Assembly: GCA_017470525.1 (NCBI GenBank)
Contig: JAFUYM010000066.1
Location: 1-46,679, forward strand
Direction of reading: 5' to 3'
Origin: Bacteroidaceae bacterium
Lineage (GTDB): Bacteria > Bacteroidota > Bacteroidia > Bacteroidales > Bacteroidaceae
Length of the DNA stretch: 46,679 nt
Under the pieces are notes generated by a model that saw nothing but the letters and a program-made list of their open reading frames with translations, ran no database searches and had not been told where the DNA came from. Positions 23,585-32,069 of the stretch are shown here, one piece after another. Position 1 is the first letter of the stretch, and each line of letters starts with the position of its first letter. A program made the position numbers and the translations under genes.

Positions 23585-24472
23585 TTAGGTTGCTTTCTTA
23601 TCAGCCAAGTACATGCCCAATAGGATGAGCACTGTGCCGAGAAGAAAGTAGATGGTGATGTGTTCATGCAGCACCATCCAAGCGAAAAGTACAGTGGTCA
23701 CAGGATTGAAATACACATAGTTCGTGGCAATCATCGCTCCCAACTTCTTCATTGCCCAGTTCCATGCCACAAAGCAGACCATTGATGCGATGCATCCCAA
23801 GAAAAGCAGGTTGCCAAGGATGGCAGGTTGCATGATGGCATCCATGGTGGGGAATCCTGGTCTTAGCATAAAATAGGGCACCATCGACAGCAATCCGTAG
23901 AAGAAAACCTTTCGTGTGATGAAGATTGTGTCATAACGTTTTCCTGCCGGAATCATCAACAGTGAATAAACCGCCCAACACAGACAAGCAGCAAATGCCA
24001 AAGCATCGCCCTTGGGTGAGAGGTGCAGCACAAAATGTCCATTGAGCACCACCACCGCCACGCCTACCGCTGCCATCAGTGTGCCCACAATCTGTATGCC
24101 TCGCAACCGTTCGGTTTTGTAAAACAGAGAGATGAGTCCTGCTGCAAATAGGGGGCAAAGGCAGACAATGAGCGATGTGTTCGTCGTGGTCGTATAGTTC
24201 ATCGCACTATTCTCCGTCAGAAAATAAAGCGACCCACCACTGATGCCCAGTGCCGCCATCAGCAACTCGTCCTTCACCGATATCGCCATCAATCTGAACG
24301 GTCGCCTTGTCAGCGAAAAGCCCAACAGCAGCACGTAAGCGATGATGAACCGCAGCACAAAAATCTCTGCTGCCGTCATCCCATTCATCAGCAACAGTTT
24401 GGTGAACACAAACGTCGACCCCCATACTGCCACCACCAGAAATGCCACGATATGGTAAAGGAATCTATTCAT
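23585..24472 (-). CDS. EamA-family (DMT) transporter
   Basis: A 295-residue inner membrane protein with ten predicted helices in two EamA repeats (for example FLVVAVWGSTFVFTKLLL near the N-terminus and WNWAMKKLGAMIATNYVYFNPVTTVLFAW in the second half). Such proteins export metabolites or amino acids, but the substrate cannot be inferred. The start MNRFLYHIVAFLVVAVWGS is chosen because the open frame upstream encodes a polar segment not seen in the family. Confidence 0.9.
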   Translation of the reverse strand: MNRFLYHIVAFLVVAVWGSTFVFTKLLLMNGMTAAEIFVLRFIIAYVLLLGFSLTRRPFRLMAISVKDELLMAALGISGGSLYFLTENSAMNYTTTTNTSLIVCLCPLFAAGLISLFYKTERLRGIQIVGTLMAAVGVAVVVLNGHFVLHLSPKGDALAFAACLCWAVYSLLMIPAGKRYDTIFITRKVFFYGLLSMVPYFMLRPGFPTMDAIMQPAILGNLLFLGCIASMVCFVAWNWAMKKLGAMIATNYVYFNPVTTVLFAWMVLHEHITIYFLLGTVLILLGMYLADKKAT

Positions 24473-24600
24473 GATAATTGAAGGAGCATTATCTTGCCCT
24501 CCTTTTTCATCAGAAAACCATTTCCCTTTTCCTAATTGTTCATCCATTCTCTTTCACGCCATTAGTATAGTGAATGACTTTTTGAATATTCTGTTTGTTA

Positions 24601-24822
24601 TTAATCGTTCAAAACTATAATTTGAGGAAACATGCTAAAAGTTTGAACTTGTCTGTATAGAGATGATTTTATATGTTCATCCTCTATTTCTCCACTTAGT
24701 TCAAACTTAAACTTGTCTGGGAATGTTTGTATTCTGGACATTCTCTTACACTGTTTGTTGTATCGCAAATGAAGTTTCATCCAATGAGCAGACACAATAG
24801 AAAGAGACGTGTTTGGTATCAT
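24601..24822 (-). pseudogene. Short ORF, possible remnant of an ORF6N-domain gene
   Basis: A 73-residue open frame in a 444-bp stretch between the EamA gene and the transposase. The segment NKQCKRMSRIQTFPDKFKFEL weakly resembles the ORF6N pattern (N-x-x-V-K-R-N-x-x-R-F-P-x-x-F-x-F-x-L) found in phage and plasmid proteins. The rest does not continue the domain. It may be a decayed mobile-element gene or chance. The remaining bases 24473-24600 hold nothing that I recognise. Confidence 0.25.
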
Positions 24823-24837
24823 CTATGCCTGAATGGA

Positions 24838-24900
24838 ACGTCAGCATAACTGACGTGAACGGTTGCTTTGTCACTACTGTTCCAAGCGGTTCTGCCGCTT
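24838..24900. repeat. Two small hairpins at the 3' side of the transposase (REP-like)
   Basis: ACGTCAG-CATAA-CTGACGT (24838-24856) is a perfect 7-bp hairpin and AAGCGG-TTCTG-CCGCTT (24884-24900) a perfect 6-bp hairpin. They lie 17-79 bp beyond the stop codon of the Y1 transposase. Pairs of short hairpins next to such genes are typical of REP/BIME sequences, so they may be its cognate elements. Alternatively they could end its transcript. Confidence 0.5.
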
Positions 24901-24916
24901 GAATAGCATATAGTCT

Positions 24917-25897
24917 CTATCCATCACCGGCAATCCTTTCCGCCATCTCATTTAAGTGAAGGCATTGCGCCCTCGTTATCACCCTTTTCTCTTGATGGAA
25001 ATCCCAGGGGCTTATTTGCAACAGCAATCCCCTGGCACAAGCATCAAAGGCTTCACCAGAGGGTTTATATAACTTCGGGAAACCATTCTCCCTAAGCAGG
25101 ATAATGTTGTGACCTCGGCTCATGGCTTCTCGCAAGACCTCTTTCTCCTTTGGTGAGATGGCAGCACTAACGAGCACACCACCACGTTCTCCACATACCA
25201 GCCATTTCTCTCTCAGCCGAGCGTTCTCCTCGTCTGTATAGCGCCTATGTACGATGACAGCCATCTTGTCGGGGATATTCAGCAAGAATCTATTACCTAC
25301 TACTTGGCATTGCTCACCTGCTACCTCCATACCTGTGAGCACGGTAAATAGACATGGGTTCTGGCGTTTCATCATCAATCGGCGAGGATTGTCATCAAGA
25401 TAGTGCTTCCATTTATCCAATTGTCCCTCGTGCATGAGAATTTTGTCGCAGTAGCCTTTCTCAAACAAACCCTGTCTCGGAGGTTCATTCATGTTGTACA
25501 ACTTCCAATAGGCAATGTTGCATCCCGACTTGAATCCTGCCACAACTTTCCCAAGATGTTGACCTTTTCCCATGTCCTCATTGACCCTTACAATCATGTG
25601 TAAGTGGTCGGGCATTACACATAGTTTCCACACCTCCACATGAGGGTAATAGCGACTAATCTTCTTCTGCTCTTCCATAACAATTGTGCTTCCGAGGGCA
25701 GAATACTCCACATAAGGAGCCGTCTCACCTTCCAAGCACCCCTTTAACGTGCCCAATAATGCCTTACGCTCCTTCACCACAAGGGTCAGCATGTACGTTC
25801 CCTTACGGCTATAGTCGTGCCATGAAGTGCGTCTCTTCATCGAGTGCTGTATCTCATGCACCTCCATGCCTGCTGCTATGGCTTCTTCGCGCGTCAT
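24917..25897 (-). CDS. Y1 HUH transposase, REP-associated (RAYT) type, with C-terminal extension
   Basis: A 326-residue protein. The N-terminal part (about 25-180) is an IS200-like Y1 domain: TYMLTLVV opens the fold, His98-Leu-His100 in VMPDHLHMIV is the HUH metal site, and Tyr166 in KWKHYLDDNPRR is the likely nucleophile. Residues of about 205-326 (RYTDEENARLREKWL...GGVLVSAAISPKEKEVL...GHNIILL) look like a Rossmann-type fold, an extension I associate with Bacteroidales members. Such RAYT proteins cut single-stranded REP hairpins and are usually single-copy, not flanked by inverted repeats. Its ATG overlaps the preceding stop by ATGA, so it is coupled to a nuclease-containing operon. Confidence 0.85.
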   Translation of the reverse strand: MTREEAIAAGMEVHEIQHSMKRRTSWHDYSRKGTYMLTLVVKERKALLGTLKGCLEGETAPYVEYSALGSTIVMEEQKKISRYYPHVEVWKLCVMPDHLHMIVRVNEDMGKGQHLGKVVAGFKSGCNIAYWKLYNMNEPPRQGLFEKGYCDKILMHEGQLDKWKHYLDDNPRRLMMKRQNPCLFTVLTGMEVAGEQCQVVGNRFLLNIPDKMAVIVHRRYTDEENARLREKWLVCGERGGVLVSAAISPKEKEVLREAMSRGHNIILLRENGFPKLYKPSGEAFDACARGLLLQISPWDFHQEKRVITRAQCLHLNEMAERIAGDG

Positions 25898-26079
25898 AAC
25901 TCTTTGTCTATAGCAATAACAATGCCATCTTCTAATTCTCCAATGTCAATATTTCTCTTACCTACGATTTTCTCTATGGACATTCTCCCCCAGACTTCTT
26001 TTGCTTTCTCTTCCGAATCTGCTTGAATCTCAGTAGTTGACCTATAGAGAAACTCTGTTGTAATTTGGTATTTACCCAT
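25894..26079 (-). CDS. Small protein in the nuclease operon (weakly DpnD/PcfM-like)
   Basis: A 61-residue protein, MGKYQITTEFLYRSTTEIQADSEEKAKEVW..., overlapping the previous gene by TAATG and the next by ATGA. The pattern of a short beta strand, a Thr/Glu-rich strand with an alanine-glutamate helix and an acidic end weakly resembles DpnD/PcfM-like small proteins of mobile elements. The tight overlaps and AT-rich composition like its upstream neighbours argue that it is real. Function unknown. Confidence 0.6.
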   Translation of the reverse strand: MGKYQITTEFLYRSTTEIQADSEEKAKEVWGRMSIEKIVGKRNIDIGELEDGIVIAIDKEL

Positions 26080-26585
26080 TAGTATCCAATAAGTAGTATT
26101 CCTTTCAAAGGTAATTGTAAACGATTTGAGATGTACATTGTTTCAAGAAATGTGAAGACGCGTTGGAAATCATCATGTTTCCTGTAAATATTCCTTACAG
26201 CAAGTACAAGGTATTCAACGTCAAACATCATACATGCCTCGAATATGTCTTTCAAGAAGCGATGGTTCTCTGTTGCTTGTCCTGCTTCCACTTCTACCAC
26301 GATTCTACCATCAGCACTTAAAGCATCAGCATAAAACGATTTGTCAATCTGATTATCTTGACCGAACAAAACAGGTACATCAATCTTTTCCTCGTTACTC
26401 TTGCCACATTCCACCTTGTAACCAAGCCTTTCAATATGTGGACGGACGGCTGCAAGCACGTCATTTGAGACAAGATTTTTTGTAAAGGAATCAATCTCAT
26501 CCTCCACAGTTTTGAAACAATCAATGATGTCCTGTATTTCTTTTGTTACTCCTCTTGAACGAGGGAAAAATTGGTATCTTATCAT
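26079..26585 (-). CDS. Putative PD-(D/E)XK nuclease-like protein
   Basis: A 168-residue protein with helix-rich N-terminus (about 10-60) and an alpha/beta core. The core contains Asp87, then GRIVVEVEAGQ with Glu98 and Glu100 at the spacing expected for a restriction-endonuclease-like active site, followed by a long helix and YLVLAVRNIYR. I recognise this as a conserved hypothetical type, resembling BglII-like folds only at motif level. It overlaps the HaeIII-like gene by ATGA and the small gene by TAATG. DNA cleavage is an inference. It may be a partner or specificity factor for the first gene. Confidence 0.6.
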   Translation of the reverse strand: MIRYQFFPRSRGVTKEIQDIIDCFKTVEDEIDSFTKNLVSNDVLAAVRPHIERLGYKVECGKSNEEKIDVPVLFGQDNQIDKSFYADALSADGRIVVEVEAGQATENHRFLKDIFEACMMFDVEYLVLAVRNIYRKHDDFQRVFTFLETMYISNRLQLPLKGILLIGY

Positions 26586-27289
26586 GCTACCTGATTTTTT
26601 AAGAGTTGTAAAAGTTTGTGTTGCGGTAAATATATTTCATTGTCTTGAACAAAATAAAATATAGTATCGTCTATGAATTCTGCTTCTCGAGATGTCGGTA
26701 ATCCGGTTTTTTCATCAAACAATGCTCTGTCAAACGATTCTGTAGCGATATACATGTTCATTCCCTCAAAGAGAGCATGCCGTATTGGATATTTTGTACC
26801 GTTATAATCAATGTGCTCAAATTCAGAATCCAGAATAATGTGGCAAATGTTTCGCTTATTTTTGAGGTCGTATGTGTAATACATTTCGCCAAATGCACCT
26901 CTGTTTTTATCGTTATAGAAAAACGATGAAAACTGCTTGTGCTTGATGCTCAAACCAATCTCCCACGTTATATTTTTACGTTCTATAATAATATCGCGAA
27001 CATCTGCGATTTCTCCATGTTGGTCTGTTTGAAGATGCAATGACAATATATCGGTGCTTGGTTCAACAATATTTGGTTCCATTGCAAAAATGGTGTCAAT
27101 CGTTGATGCCGCACTTAAGGAATAGAGTGCTTGCTCGGCATGGGACAATATATTCCATGCTCTTTCAGCTGCTTCATAACTGCTATTTATTACAATTTGT
27201 GAAGGTCTGATTTTTGTAATAGCATTGTGTAGAGAATGCAAGCATATAAATTCGTATGCCCTTCCTTGGTCATTGCTAGCACTACTCAT
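26582..27289 (-). CDS. HaeIII-like type II restriction endonuclease (N-terminal similarity)
   Basis: A 235-residue protein. Residues 5-118 closely follow the pattern of HaeIII-family endonucleases (GGCC cutters): SNDQGRAYEFICLHSL, INSSYEAAERAW, LSAASTIDTIFAMEP and ADVRDIIIERKNITWEIGLSIKH, where Asp99, Glu110 and Lys116 are plausible catalytic residues. The remainder does not follow HaeIII, and the protein is shorter than the usual 310-330 residues. No cytosine methyltransferase, normally adjacent, is present in the window. First gene of a four-gene overlapping operon that ends in the Y1 transposase. Low GC suggests horizontal acquisition. Confidence 0.65.
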   Translation of the reverse strand: MSSASNDQGRAYEFICLHSLHNAITKIRPSQIVINSSYEAAERAWNILSHAEQALYSLSAASTIDTIFAMEPNIVEPSTDILSLHLQTDQHGEIADVRDIIIERKNITWEIGLSIKHKQFSSFFYNDKNRGAFGEMYYTYDLKNKRNICHIILDSEFEHIDYNGTKYPIRHALFEGMNMYIATESFDRALFDEKTGLPTSREAEFIDDTIFYFVQDNEIYLPQHKLLQLLKNQVA

Positions 27290-27352
27290 GTGATTGTATA
27301 TTAAATAGTTGCTAAAAACAAAGCGTCAGTAACGCCTTTTAATATGTAGTTG

Positions 27353-27390
27353 CCCACCCAGGCACACGTCTCGAGGATAGTATGGGTGGG
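27353..27390. promoter_or_regulatory. Hairpin in the leader of the nuclease operon
   Basis: CCCACCCA (27353-27360) and TGGGTGGG (27383-27390) form a GC-rich 8-bp stem between the promoter and the start codon at 27289. It could attenuate expression of a toxic nuclease, or be a structural leader only. Confidence 0.4.
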
Positions 27391-27401
27391 TGAAGACGTT
27401 G

Positions 27402-27432
27402 CAAAGGTACAAAGTTTTTATGAGATATCAAA
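27402..27432 (-). promoter_or_regulatory. Promoter of the nuclease operon
   Basis: On the minus strand, TTTG (27429-27432) and TACCTTTG (27402-27409) are 19 bp apart. Transcription would start near 27396, giving a leader of about 107 nt. Confidence 0.75.
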
Positions 27433-27502
27433 ACCGGTAGAAGAAATTTTGTAGCAACTGCAACGCAGGGGTAGGAGAGGGATGGTTATGTTCAGGTTAT
27501 GC

Positions 27503-27557
27503 CCAGCATGGTAATTACGATGCTGAGCGTAACGTAATTACTTTGCTTGGTATTACG
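27503..27557. repeat. Interleaved inverted repeats between TPR and nuclease genes
   Basis: GTAATTACG (27511-27519) faces CGTAATTAC (27533-27541), and CAGCAT (27504-27509) faces ATGCTG (27519-27524); another TATTACG follows. The two structures exclude each other. It lies at the upstream edge of the nuclease operon; an old recombination or insertion boundary is possible. Confidence 0.5.
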
Positions 27558-27579
27558 TAGATTCGATGCTGGAATCATT

Positions 27580-28452
27580 TCATCTGCATTGTTTCAGTTC
27601 CTCCTTCAGTTGTCCACGTGGAATGCCGAGTTCGATGGCGCGGAGGAAGTCTTTCTGGGCGAGGTGTTTGTGGTTTTCGTGAAGGTGGAGGTAGGCACGG
27701 GTGAGGAGGAGGTTGGTGTTGTTGGGTTCGAGTTCGATGGCTTTGTCGAGGTCGAGGAGAGCGAGTTCGGGCTGGTGGGCTTCGGCTTCAACTTCGGCAC
27801 GGACGGAGTAAAGTTCGGCTCGGTCGGGGTATTGGTCGATGAGGAGGGAGAGGCGGGTGATGGCTTCTTGAGGTTTGTTGGCATTCTGGAAGAGGATGGC
27901 TACTCCGAGTTGGGCGGCATAGTTGTTGGGGGAGAGGGTGAGCAGACGTTCGTAGTCATGTTGGGCATTTTGATAGTCGCGGCGCTGCTGGTAGAGGTAG
28001 GCGCGGTTGAGGAGGGCAGTGGTGTCGTTGGGGGTGATGTCGAGAATTTTGGTGTACCCGTGCAGGGCTTTGCTTTGGTTGCCCAGGCTCATGTAGAGGT
28101 TGGTTTGCGACTGGAGGATGGGAATGTTTTCGGGGGCAATACCGAGGGCAAGGTCATAACTTTCGAGGGCTTTGAGGGGTTCGCCTTTTGCCTCTTGAAT
28201 GTGGGCGATGTTCGCGTAGATAAGGGCATTGCGGATGTCGTTGGGGGAGAGTTTGAGGGCTTGGCGAAAGAGGGTGATGGCTTCGTCGTAGCGGTGGTCT
28301 TGAGCCGCCGCGAGGCCCTGCTCGATGTGTTGCTCATAGGAGGATATGGACTGGGCTGCTGATGGGGAAACCATCAGCCACCAGACGAGGACGAGGAGGA
28401 AGAGACGGGCGGGGGAACTAATAAGCGGGGCGATATTTGTCTTCTTTTTCAT
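27580..28452 (-). CDS. Tetratricopeptide repeat protein, exported
   Basis: A 290-residue protein beginning MKKKTNIAPLI with a hydrophobic segment (LFLLVLVWWLMVSPSAAQ) that acts as signal peptide or anchor. From about residue 32 to the end are seven consecutive TPR units, such as GLAAAQDHRYDEAITLFRQALKLSP and AELALLDLDKAIELEPNN-type repeats, giving a protein-binding superhelix in the periplasm. The start is chosen at MKKK rather than 25 codons upstream because it opens the signal sequence. It overlaps the end of rsgA by 35 bp, so they are co-transcribed. Partner unknown. Confidence 0.85.
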   Translation of the reverse strand: MKKKTNIAPLISSPARLFLLVLVWWLMVSPSAAQSISSYEQHIEQGLAAAQDHRYDEAITLFRQALKLSPNDIRNALIYANIAHIQEAKGEPLKALESYDLALGIAPENIPILQSQTNLYMSLGNQSKALHGYTKILDITPNDTTALLNRAYLYQQRRDYQNAQHDYERLLTLSPNNYAAQLGVAILFQNANKPQEAITRLSLLIDQYPDRAELYSVRAEVEAEAHQPELALLDLDKAIELEPNNTNLLLTRAYLHLHENHKHLAQKDFLRAIELGIPRGQLKEELKQCR

Positions 28453-29371
28453 CTTCGAGCATGGAGAGATAGGAGTTGTAGCGGCTTTCGGCAATGTCGT
28501 GGCGTTCGACGGCTTCGCGAACGGCACAATGGGGCTCGTGGGTGTGGGTGCAGTTGTTGAAACGGCAGTCGGCGGAGAAGCGGAAAATTTCTTTGAAGTA
28601 GTGGCTGACTTCCTCCCGTTTCATGTCGAAGGTGCCGAAACCTTTGATGCCTGGGGTGTCGATGATGTAGCCACCGTCGCCCACTTCATACATCTCGGAG
28701 AAAGTGGTGGTGTGCTTGCCTGTGTTGTAAGCATCGCTGATTTCGCTGGTGCGGAGGTTGAGATGGGGGAAGAGGGTGTTGATGAGAGTCGATTTGCCCA
28801 CTCCACTGTTGCCGCTTAACAATGTAATCTTGCCTTGCAGTTCGGCACGCAGTTCTTCTACACCTTCACCTGTGAGGGCAGAGATGCGACGGCAAGGATA
28901 GCCGACGGTTTCGTAAAGGTTGATGACACCGTCGAGGTAGTCCTTCCACTCGTCTGCCACCACGTCTATCTTGTTGAAGATGAGGGTGACGGGCACACTG
29001 TATGCCTCGGCAGAAGCAAGGAAGCGGTCAATGAACTGAAGAGGTGTTTCGGGTTGCTGGATAGTGACGATGAGGAAACACATATCGACATTGGCGGCGA
29101 TGATGTGTGACTGCTTGGAGAGGTTGGTCGATTTGCGGATGATGTAGTTCTTGCGGTCGTCCAGTTCCACAATCAGACCTTGCCTTGCTTGTTCGATGTC
29201 GGCATCCACCTCTTGGGGGATGAAGGTCACCTTGTCGCCGATCGCCACGGGGTTGGTCGTGCGAATGCCACGAATGCGGAAGTTGCCTTTGACTTTGCAT
29301 TCAAAGACCTCTCCCGCATCCGATTTAACGGTGTAACTGTAGCCCGTATTTCTGACGACTAATCCGTGCAT
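28418..29371 (-). CDS. rsgA: Ribosome small subunit-dependent GTPase A
   Basis: A 317-residue circularly permuted GTPase that helps late maturation of the 30S subunit and decoding centre. An OB domain (1-75) precedes the permuted GTPase with G4 NKID (133-136), then G1 GNSGVGKS (187-194) and G3 DTPG (238-241). The C-terminal zinc knuckle uses Cys269, Cys274, His276 or His281 and Cys282 (CRFNNCTHTHEPHC). Length is normal. It lies 37 bp after frr in a translation-related operon and overlaps the TPR gene. Confidence 0.96.
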   Translation of the reverse strand: MHGLVVRNTGYSYTVKSDAGEVFECKVKGNFRIRGIRTTNPVAIGDKVTFIPQEVDADIEQARQGLIVELDDRKNYIIRKSTNLSKQSHIIAANVDMCFLIVTIQQPETPLQFIDRFLASAEAYSVPVTLIFNKIDVVADEWKDYLDGVINLYETVGYPCRRISALTGEGVEELRAELQGKITLLSGNSGVGKSTLINTLFPHLNLRTSEISDAYNTGKHTTTFSEMYEVGDGGYIIDTPGIKGFGTFDMKREEVSHYFKEIFRFSADCRFNNCTHTHEPHCAVREAVERHDIAESRYNSYLSMLEDEKEDKYRPAY

Positions 29372-29408
29372 CCTTGAGGGATATTTCTTCGGAGCGTTGC
29401 CCGAAGTA

Positions 29409-29969
29409 TCAGACAGTCATGATTTCTTTGTTCTTAGCCTCGAGCATGCCATCAATCTTCTTGATGTACTTGTCGTGTGCCTTCTGAACCTTGTCTTCGT
29501 AGTCCTTCTCCATGTCTTCAGGAGTGCCAGTCTTGATGGACTTCTTCAGTCTCTCGATGGCATCGCGACGGGCATTGCGAACACTCACCTTGGCAGTTTC
29601 GGCTTCTTTCGAGCACTGCTTGGTCAGGTCTTTACGACGTTCTTCGGTCAAGGCTGGGATGCCAAGACGGATGATTTCGCCGTTATTCTCGGGCATGATG
29701 CCGACGTTGGAGTCGATGATGGCTTTCTCGATGACACGGAGCATCGACTTGTCCCATGGCTTGATGGTGATGCTGCGGGCATCGGGGGTGTTGAGCGACG
29801 ACACGTTGCTGAGCGGCACTTTGCTGCCGTAAGAGTCAACACGTACTTCGTCGAGGATGTGCACATTGGCACGTCCTGCGCGGATGCGGCTGAGTGCTTC
29901 TTCGAGGTGCATGGCTGCAAACTCCATCTTCTCCTCAGCGTCTTCCAGATACTTTTTTACGTCTTCCAT
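29409..29969 (-). CDS. frr: Ribosome recycling factor
   Basis: A 186-residue cytoplasmic factor that, with EF-G, splits post-termination ribosomes. The sequence is colinear with the family: SRIRAGRANVHILDEVRVDSYG early, SITIKPWDKSMLRVIEKAI in the middle, and the C-terminal helix ending KNKEIMTV. Start and length are canonical. Upstream by 17 bp is a small hypothetical gene; downstream is rsgA, forming a ribosome-function cluster. Confidence 0.97.
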   Translation of the reverse strand: MEDVKKYLEDAEEKMEFAAMHLEEALSRIRAGRANVHILDEVRVDSYGSKVPLSNVSSLNTPDARSITIKPWDKSMLRVIEKAIIDSNVGIMPENNGEIIRLGIPALTEERRKDLTKQCSKEAETAKVSVRNARRDAIERLKKSIKTGTPEDMEKDYEDKVQKAHDKYIKKIDGMLEAKNKEIMTV

Positions 29970-29986
29970 ATTGGTTGGGTTTTAAG

Positions 29987-30265
29987 TTAAAATTCTATGC
30001 TCATCTGCGAATCTTCTGCCACTTTGGTGTGGTCGAAATAGAAGTGTCCTCGCTTGCCCGTTACATAGCGGTAGGGCGAATCGGTTTTCTTGCTTTCCCC
30101 TCGGAGGAACTGGTAAATCTCTTTCCATGCCTCGTCGTAAGGGTGTCTCTCACCAAAGAGTTGCGGCTCCATGTTGCAGATGTTACGGACAATGTGACCG
30201 ATGCGCAGGCCTTCTGTACCAGCCTCTCGGAGCAGTTTCTGTAGATTCGGTTCAAACCAGCGCAT
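29987..30265 (-). CDS. Conserved hypothetical protein, 92 residues
   Basis: MRWFEPNLQKLLREAGTEGLRIGHIVRNICNMEP... is a compact soluble protein with helical first half and beta-rich second half (PYRYVTGKRGHFYFDH). It lies 13 bp from the fumarase gene and 17 bp from frr on the same strand, with normal codon use, so it is very probably real. I do not recognise a function. It may be co-expressed with fumarase or frr. Confidence 0.7.
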   Translation of the reverse strand: MRWFEPNLQKLLREAGTEGLRIGHIVRNICNMEPQLFGERHPYDEAWKEIYQFLRGESKKTDSPYRYVTGKRGHFYFDHTKVAEDSQMSIEF

Positions 30266-30278
30266 AAGCCATTTGTCA

Positions 30279-31931
30279 TTAGAGAATGGTGCATCCCGTG
30301 CAAGGCTTCAACTGCTTGAAGAAGTCGTTGCCCTTGTCGTCCACGAGGATGAAGGCAGGGAAGTCCTCTACCTCAATCTTCCAGATGGCTTCCATGCCCA
30401 GTTCTGGGTATTCCACACACTCGATGCTCTTGATGCTCGACTGAGAGAGTACGGCAGCCACGCCGCCGATAGTGCCGAGGTAGAAACCGCCATGCTTCTT
30501 GCAGGCTTCGGTCACCACGTCACTGCGGTTGCCCTTGGCAATCATCACGAGGCTGGCACCGTGGTCTTGGAACTCATCCACGTAGGGGTCCATGCGGTTG
30601 GCTGTGGTGGGTCCCATCGAACCACAAGGATAGCCCTCTGGCGTCTTGGCAGGACCTGCATACAGCACAGGATAGTCCTTGAAGTATTGTGGCATGTCCT
30701 CACCTGCATCGAGACGAGCCTTCAGTTTGGCATGAGCAATGTCGCGAGCCACGATGATGGTGCCCTTCAGGTTGACACGGGTAGATACAGGATATTTGGT
30801 CAGTTCGGCACGTACAGCGTCAATGCCCTTGTTCAGGTCAATCTCGATACCCTTGCCGCCTTCGCCCGGACGACGGAGTTCTTCTGGAATCAGTTCAGAT
30901 GGGTTGCTGTCCATCACTTCGAGCCAGATGCCGTCCTTGTTAATCTTTGCCTTGATGTTGCGGTCGGCAGAGCAAGACACGCCCATGCCAATCGGACAAC
31001 TTGCACCGTGGCGTGGCAGACGAATCACGCGGATGTCGTGTGCCAGATACTTGCCGCCAAACTGGGCACCAAGACCGATCTTGTATGCCTCCTTCAGCAG
31101 TTTTTCTTCGAGGTCCACATCGCGGAAGGCACGACCTGTCTCGTCGCCTGTGGTTGGCAGAGAGTCATAGTATTTGATGCTGGCGAGTTTCACCGTCAGG
31201 AGGTTCTTTTCTGCCGATGTGCCACCAATCACGAATGCGATGTGGTAAGGAGGACAAGCCGCTGTACCGAGGCTCTTCATCTTCTCCACCAGGAACGGAA
31301 GCAGCGTGCCCTCGTTCTGGATGGTTGCCTTCGTCATGGGGTAGAAGTAGGTCTTGTTGGCAGAGCCGCCACCCTTTGCCACCATCACGAAACGGTACTC
31401 AGCACCTTCGGTTGCCTCGATGTCAATCTGTGCAGGCAGGTTGCACTTCGTGTTCACTTCGTCGTACATGTTCAGCGGAGCATTCTGCGAGTAGCGGAGG
31501 TTGTCCTGTGTGAAGGTGTTATAGACACCCTTCGACAGTGCCTCTTCGTCCTCGAAACCTGTCCACACCTGCTGGCCTTTCTCGCCGTGGATGATGGCAG
31601 TACCCGTGTCCTGGCAGAAAGGCAGGATGCCTTTGGCAGCCGTCTCGGCATTGCGGAGGAACTGCAGAGCCACATACTTGTCGTTCTCCGTAGCCTCGGG
31701 GTCGCGAAGAATCTTAGCCACCTGCAGGTTGTGTTCGCGGCGCAGCATGAACTCCACGTCGTGGAAAGCCTGCTGAGCCAACAGCGTGAGTGCCTCTGGA
31801 GAGACCTTCACAATTTCCTTACCCTCGAATTCGCCGACACTGATGCCGTCTTTCGTCAGCAGTCGGTATTCCGTTGTGTCCTGTCCCATCTGGAACATCG
31901 GTGCATACTTAAATTCTGGTGCTTGAGCCAT
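30279..31931 (-). CDS. Fumarate hydratase, class I (iron-sulfur)
   Basis: A 550-residue oxygen-sensitive enzyme that interconverts malate and fumarate through a 4Fe-4S cluster, in the succinate-producing branch fed by PEP carboxykinase. Cluster ligands by family position are Cys106 (LPFCQDTG), Cys226 (GTAACPP) and Cys320 (GMGVSCSAD) or Cys312; [18 protein letters not shown] and [12 protein letters not shown] are family motifs. The start [11 protein letters not shown] gives the normal length; the longer open frame runs into the palindrome at 32070-32144. A promoter lies at 31974-32003. Confidence 0.95.
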   Translation of the reverse strand: MAQAPEFKYAPMFQMGQDTTEYRLLTKDGISVGEFEGKEIVKVSPEALTLLAQQAFHDVEFMLRREHNLQVAKILRDPEATENDKYVALQFLRNAETAAKGILPFCQDTGTAIIHGEKGQQVWTGFEDEEALSKGVYNTFTQDNLRYSQNAPLNMYDEVNTKCNLPAQIDIEATEGAEYRFVMVAKGGGSANKTYFYPMTKATIQNEGTLLPFLVEKMKSLGTAACPPYHIAFVIGGTSAEKNLLTVKLASIKYYDSLPTTGDETGRAFRDVDLEEKLLKEAYKIGLGAQFGGKYLAHDIRVIRLPRHGASCPIGMGVSCSADRNIKAKINKDGIWLEVMDSNPSELIPEELRRPGEGGKGIEIDLNKGIDAVRAELTKYPVSTRVNLKGTIIVARDIAHAKLKARLDAGEDMPQYFKDYPVLYAGPAKTPEGYPCGSMGPTTANRMDPYVDEFQDHGASLVMIAKGNRSDVVTEACKKHGGFYLGTIGGVAAVLSQSSIKSIECVEYPELGMEAIWKIEVEDFPAFILVDDKGNDFFKQLKPCTGCTIL

Positions 31932-31973
31932 AATAATGTTAGATTTTATTTGTTTGTTAGTGAGTATTTGGGG

Positions 31974-32003
31974 CAAAGGTACATTAAATAAATGAAAAAC
32001 AAA
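31974..32003 (-). promoter_or_regulatory. Promoter of fumarase
   Basis: Minus-strand TTTG (32000-32003) and TACCTTTG (31974-31981) with 18-bp spacing, about 43 bp upstream of the start codon. Confidence 0.65.
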
Positions 32004-32069
32004 AAGGTTTTCGTGTTGTTTTTTGTGAAAAAGAGGTTTTTTTATGAGACAATCATTCAAAAGGTTGCG

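Noticed and set aside
24917-25897. A complete insertion sequence around the Y1 transposase
   Set aside because: No IS200/IS605-type left and right ends or accessory tnpB gene are recognisable, and the gene is embedded in an operon. The RAYT interpretation fits better.
30201-31991. A 596-codon open frame antisense to fumarase
   Set aside because: Same explanation; the sense strand encodes a clear class I fumarase with all cluster cysteines.
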